The translations under genes were made by a program, and so were the position numbers. From the NCBI GenBank assembly GCA_945910715.1, contig CAMDZU010000064.1:1-7279 (forward strand): a DNA stretch of 7,279 nucleotides, given 5' to 3'. Shown here piece after piece: positions 6,995 through 7,279 of this stretch. Source of the DNA: an uncultured Clostridia bacterium (lineage in GTDB: Bacteria > Bacillota > Clostridia > Oscillospirales > Ruminococcaceae). The stretch's first letter is position 1. Each line of letters begins with the position of its first letter. A model generated the notes under the pieces. That model worked only from the letters and a program-made list of their open reading frames with translations. It did not search any database and was not told the origin of the DNA.

Positions 6995-7279
6995 TCAGGA
7001 TTTGCTGCCTACAGCCCTTTCGATGGATTTTACAAGGTTTTCCTCGTCAATGTCAAATATACGCACCTGTGCGTCCTCTCTCAGATAATCTGCTGCGCTG
7101 TCACTCTGACAGTTTACTGCGAGAATTTTCACGGTGTTTAGTGCAATGTTGCTTTCCTTCAGCATTGCGGCAAAGCTGCCGTCGATTCGTGAAGTGATAA
7201 TATAAACCGTTTCTGAGCCGCCGCAAAGGTCGGCAAGCTCTCTGATTGTATTGCAGAAAGACTCTCCGCTGTGGGCTTT
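6995..7279 (-). CDS. C-terminal part of a probable DUF58 protein (5' end beyond window)
   Basis: An open frame enters at the right edge and runs for 94 codons to TGA at 6997-6995, directly abutting the transglutaminase ATG. Visible residues begin KAHSGESFCNTIRELADLCG and end in VKSIERAVGSKS. The pattern of a helix, a hydrophobic strand (ETVYIITSRID), a helix and a second strand (NTVKILAVNCQ) matches the same region of the complete DUF58 protein at 1174-2283, where TDIIIVTPYISG is followed by NRNVVFCC. With its place just upstream of a transglutaminase gene, this makes a second DUF58 protein the best call. The diagnostic DUF58 signature and the metal-site region lie outside the window, so this rests on weak similarity and context. 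Any MoxR gene for this module would also be outside. Confidence 0.6.
   Translation of the reverse strand, partial: KAHSGESFCNTIRELADLCGGSETVYIITSRIDGSFAAMLKESNIALNTVKILAVNCQSDSAADYLREDAQVRIFDIDEENLVKSIERAVGSKS

Overview
The window looks like an ordinary chromosomal segment of a low-to-moderate GC Firmicute, most plausibly a Clostridia member of the Ruminococcus/Oscillospiraceae kind. This placement is inferred from AT-rich spacers with a SigA-like promoter (TTGCTT-N17-TATAAT), AAGGAGG-type ribosome binding sites, a lysine/glutamate-rich proteome and a clostridial style MoxR-DUF58-transglutaminase cluster. No database was searched. No mobile element, tRNA, rRNA or CRISPR array is visible.

All real genes lie on the minus strand, so reading runs from the right edge to the left edge. 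(1) 7279-6995: the last 94 codons of an open, truncated gene, probably a DUF58 protein. (2) 6994-4328: an 888-residue membrane protein with an extracytoplasmic transglutaminase-like Cys-His-Asp domain, starting directly after the stop of gene 1. (3) A 120-bp AT-rich spacer with a good promoter, then 4207-3278, a DHH-family phosphoesterase of the 'exopolyphosphatase-like' type, closed by a rho-independent terminator-like hairpin. (4) 3226-2285: a MoxR-family AAA+ ATPase. (5) 2283-1174: a DUF58 protein. (6) 1174-1: a multi-pass membrane protein with a DUF4129-like cytoplasmic tail, running off the left edge. Genes 4-6 are packed with a 1-nt gap and a 1-nt TAATG overlap, so they read as one translationally coupled operon.

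The architecture is therefore two related modules flanking a DHH phosphoesterase. The right module is [DUF58]-transglutaminase. The left module is MoxR-DUF58-membrane protein, whose membrane protein has no transglutaminase core in its 391 visible residues. MoxR/DUF58/transglutaminase clusters are known (for example yeaC-yeaD-yebA in Bacillus subtilis). MoxR ATPases are thought to act as chaperones that remodel or activate partners carrying vWA-like folds. Here the likely picture is a cell-envelope function in which cytoplasmic MoxR and the vWA-like DUF58 protein act on the membrane partners. The substrate of the transglutaminase-like domain cannot be told from sequence.

The main things to look at again are: the doubled module with a transglutaminase-less second copy; the loss of the first metal-binding Asp in the complete DUF58 protein; a terminator hairpin about 20 nt upstream of the moxR-like start codon, with no clear promoter between them; and a near-leaderless 20-codon ORF filling the DHH leader. 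No clearly new defence or mobile system was found. The system is a variant of a known but poorly understood envelope module.
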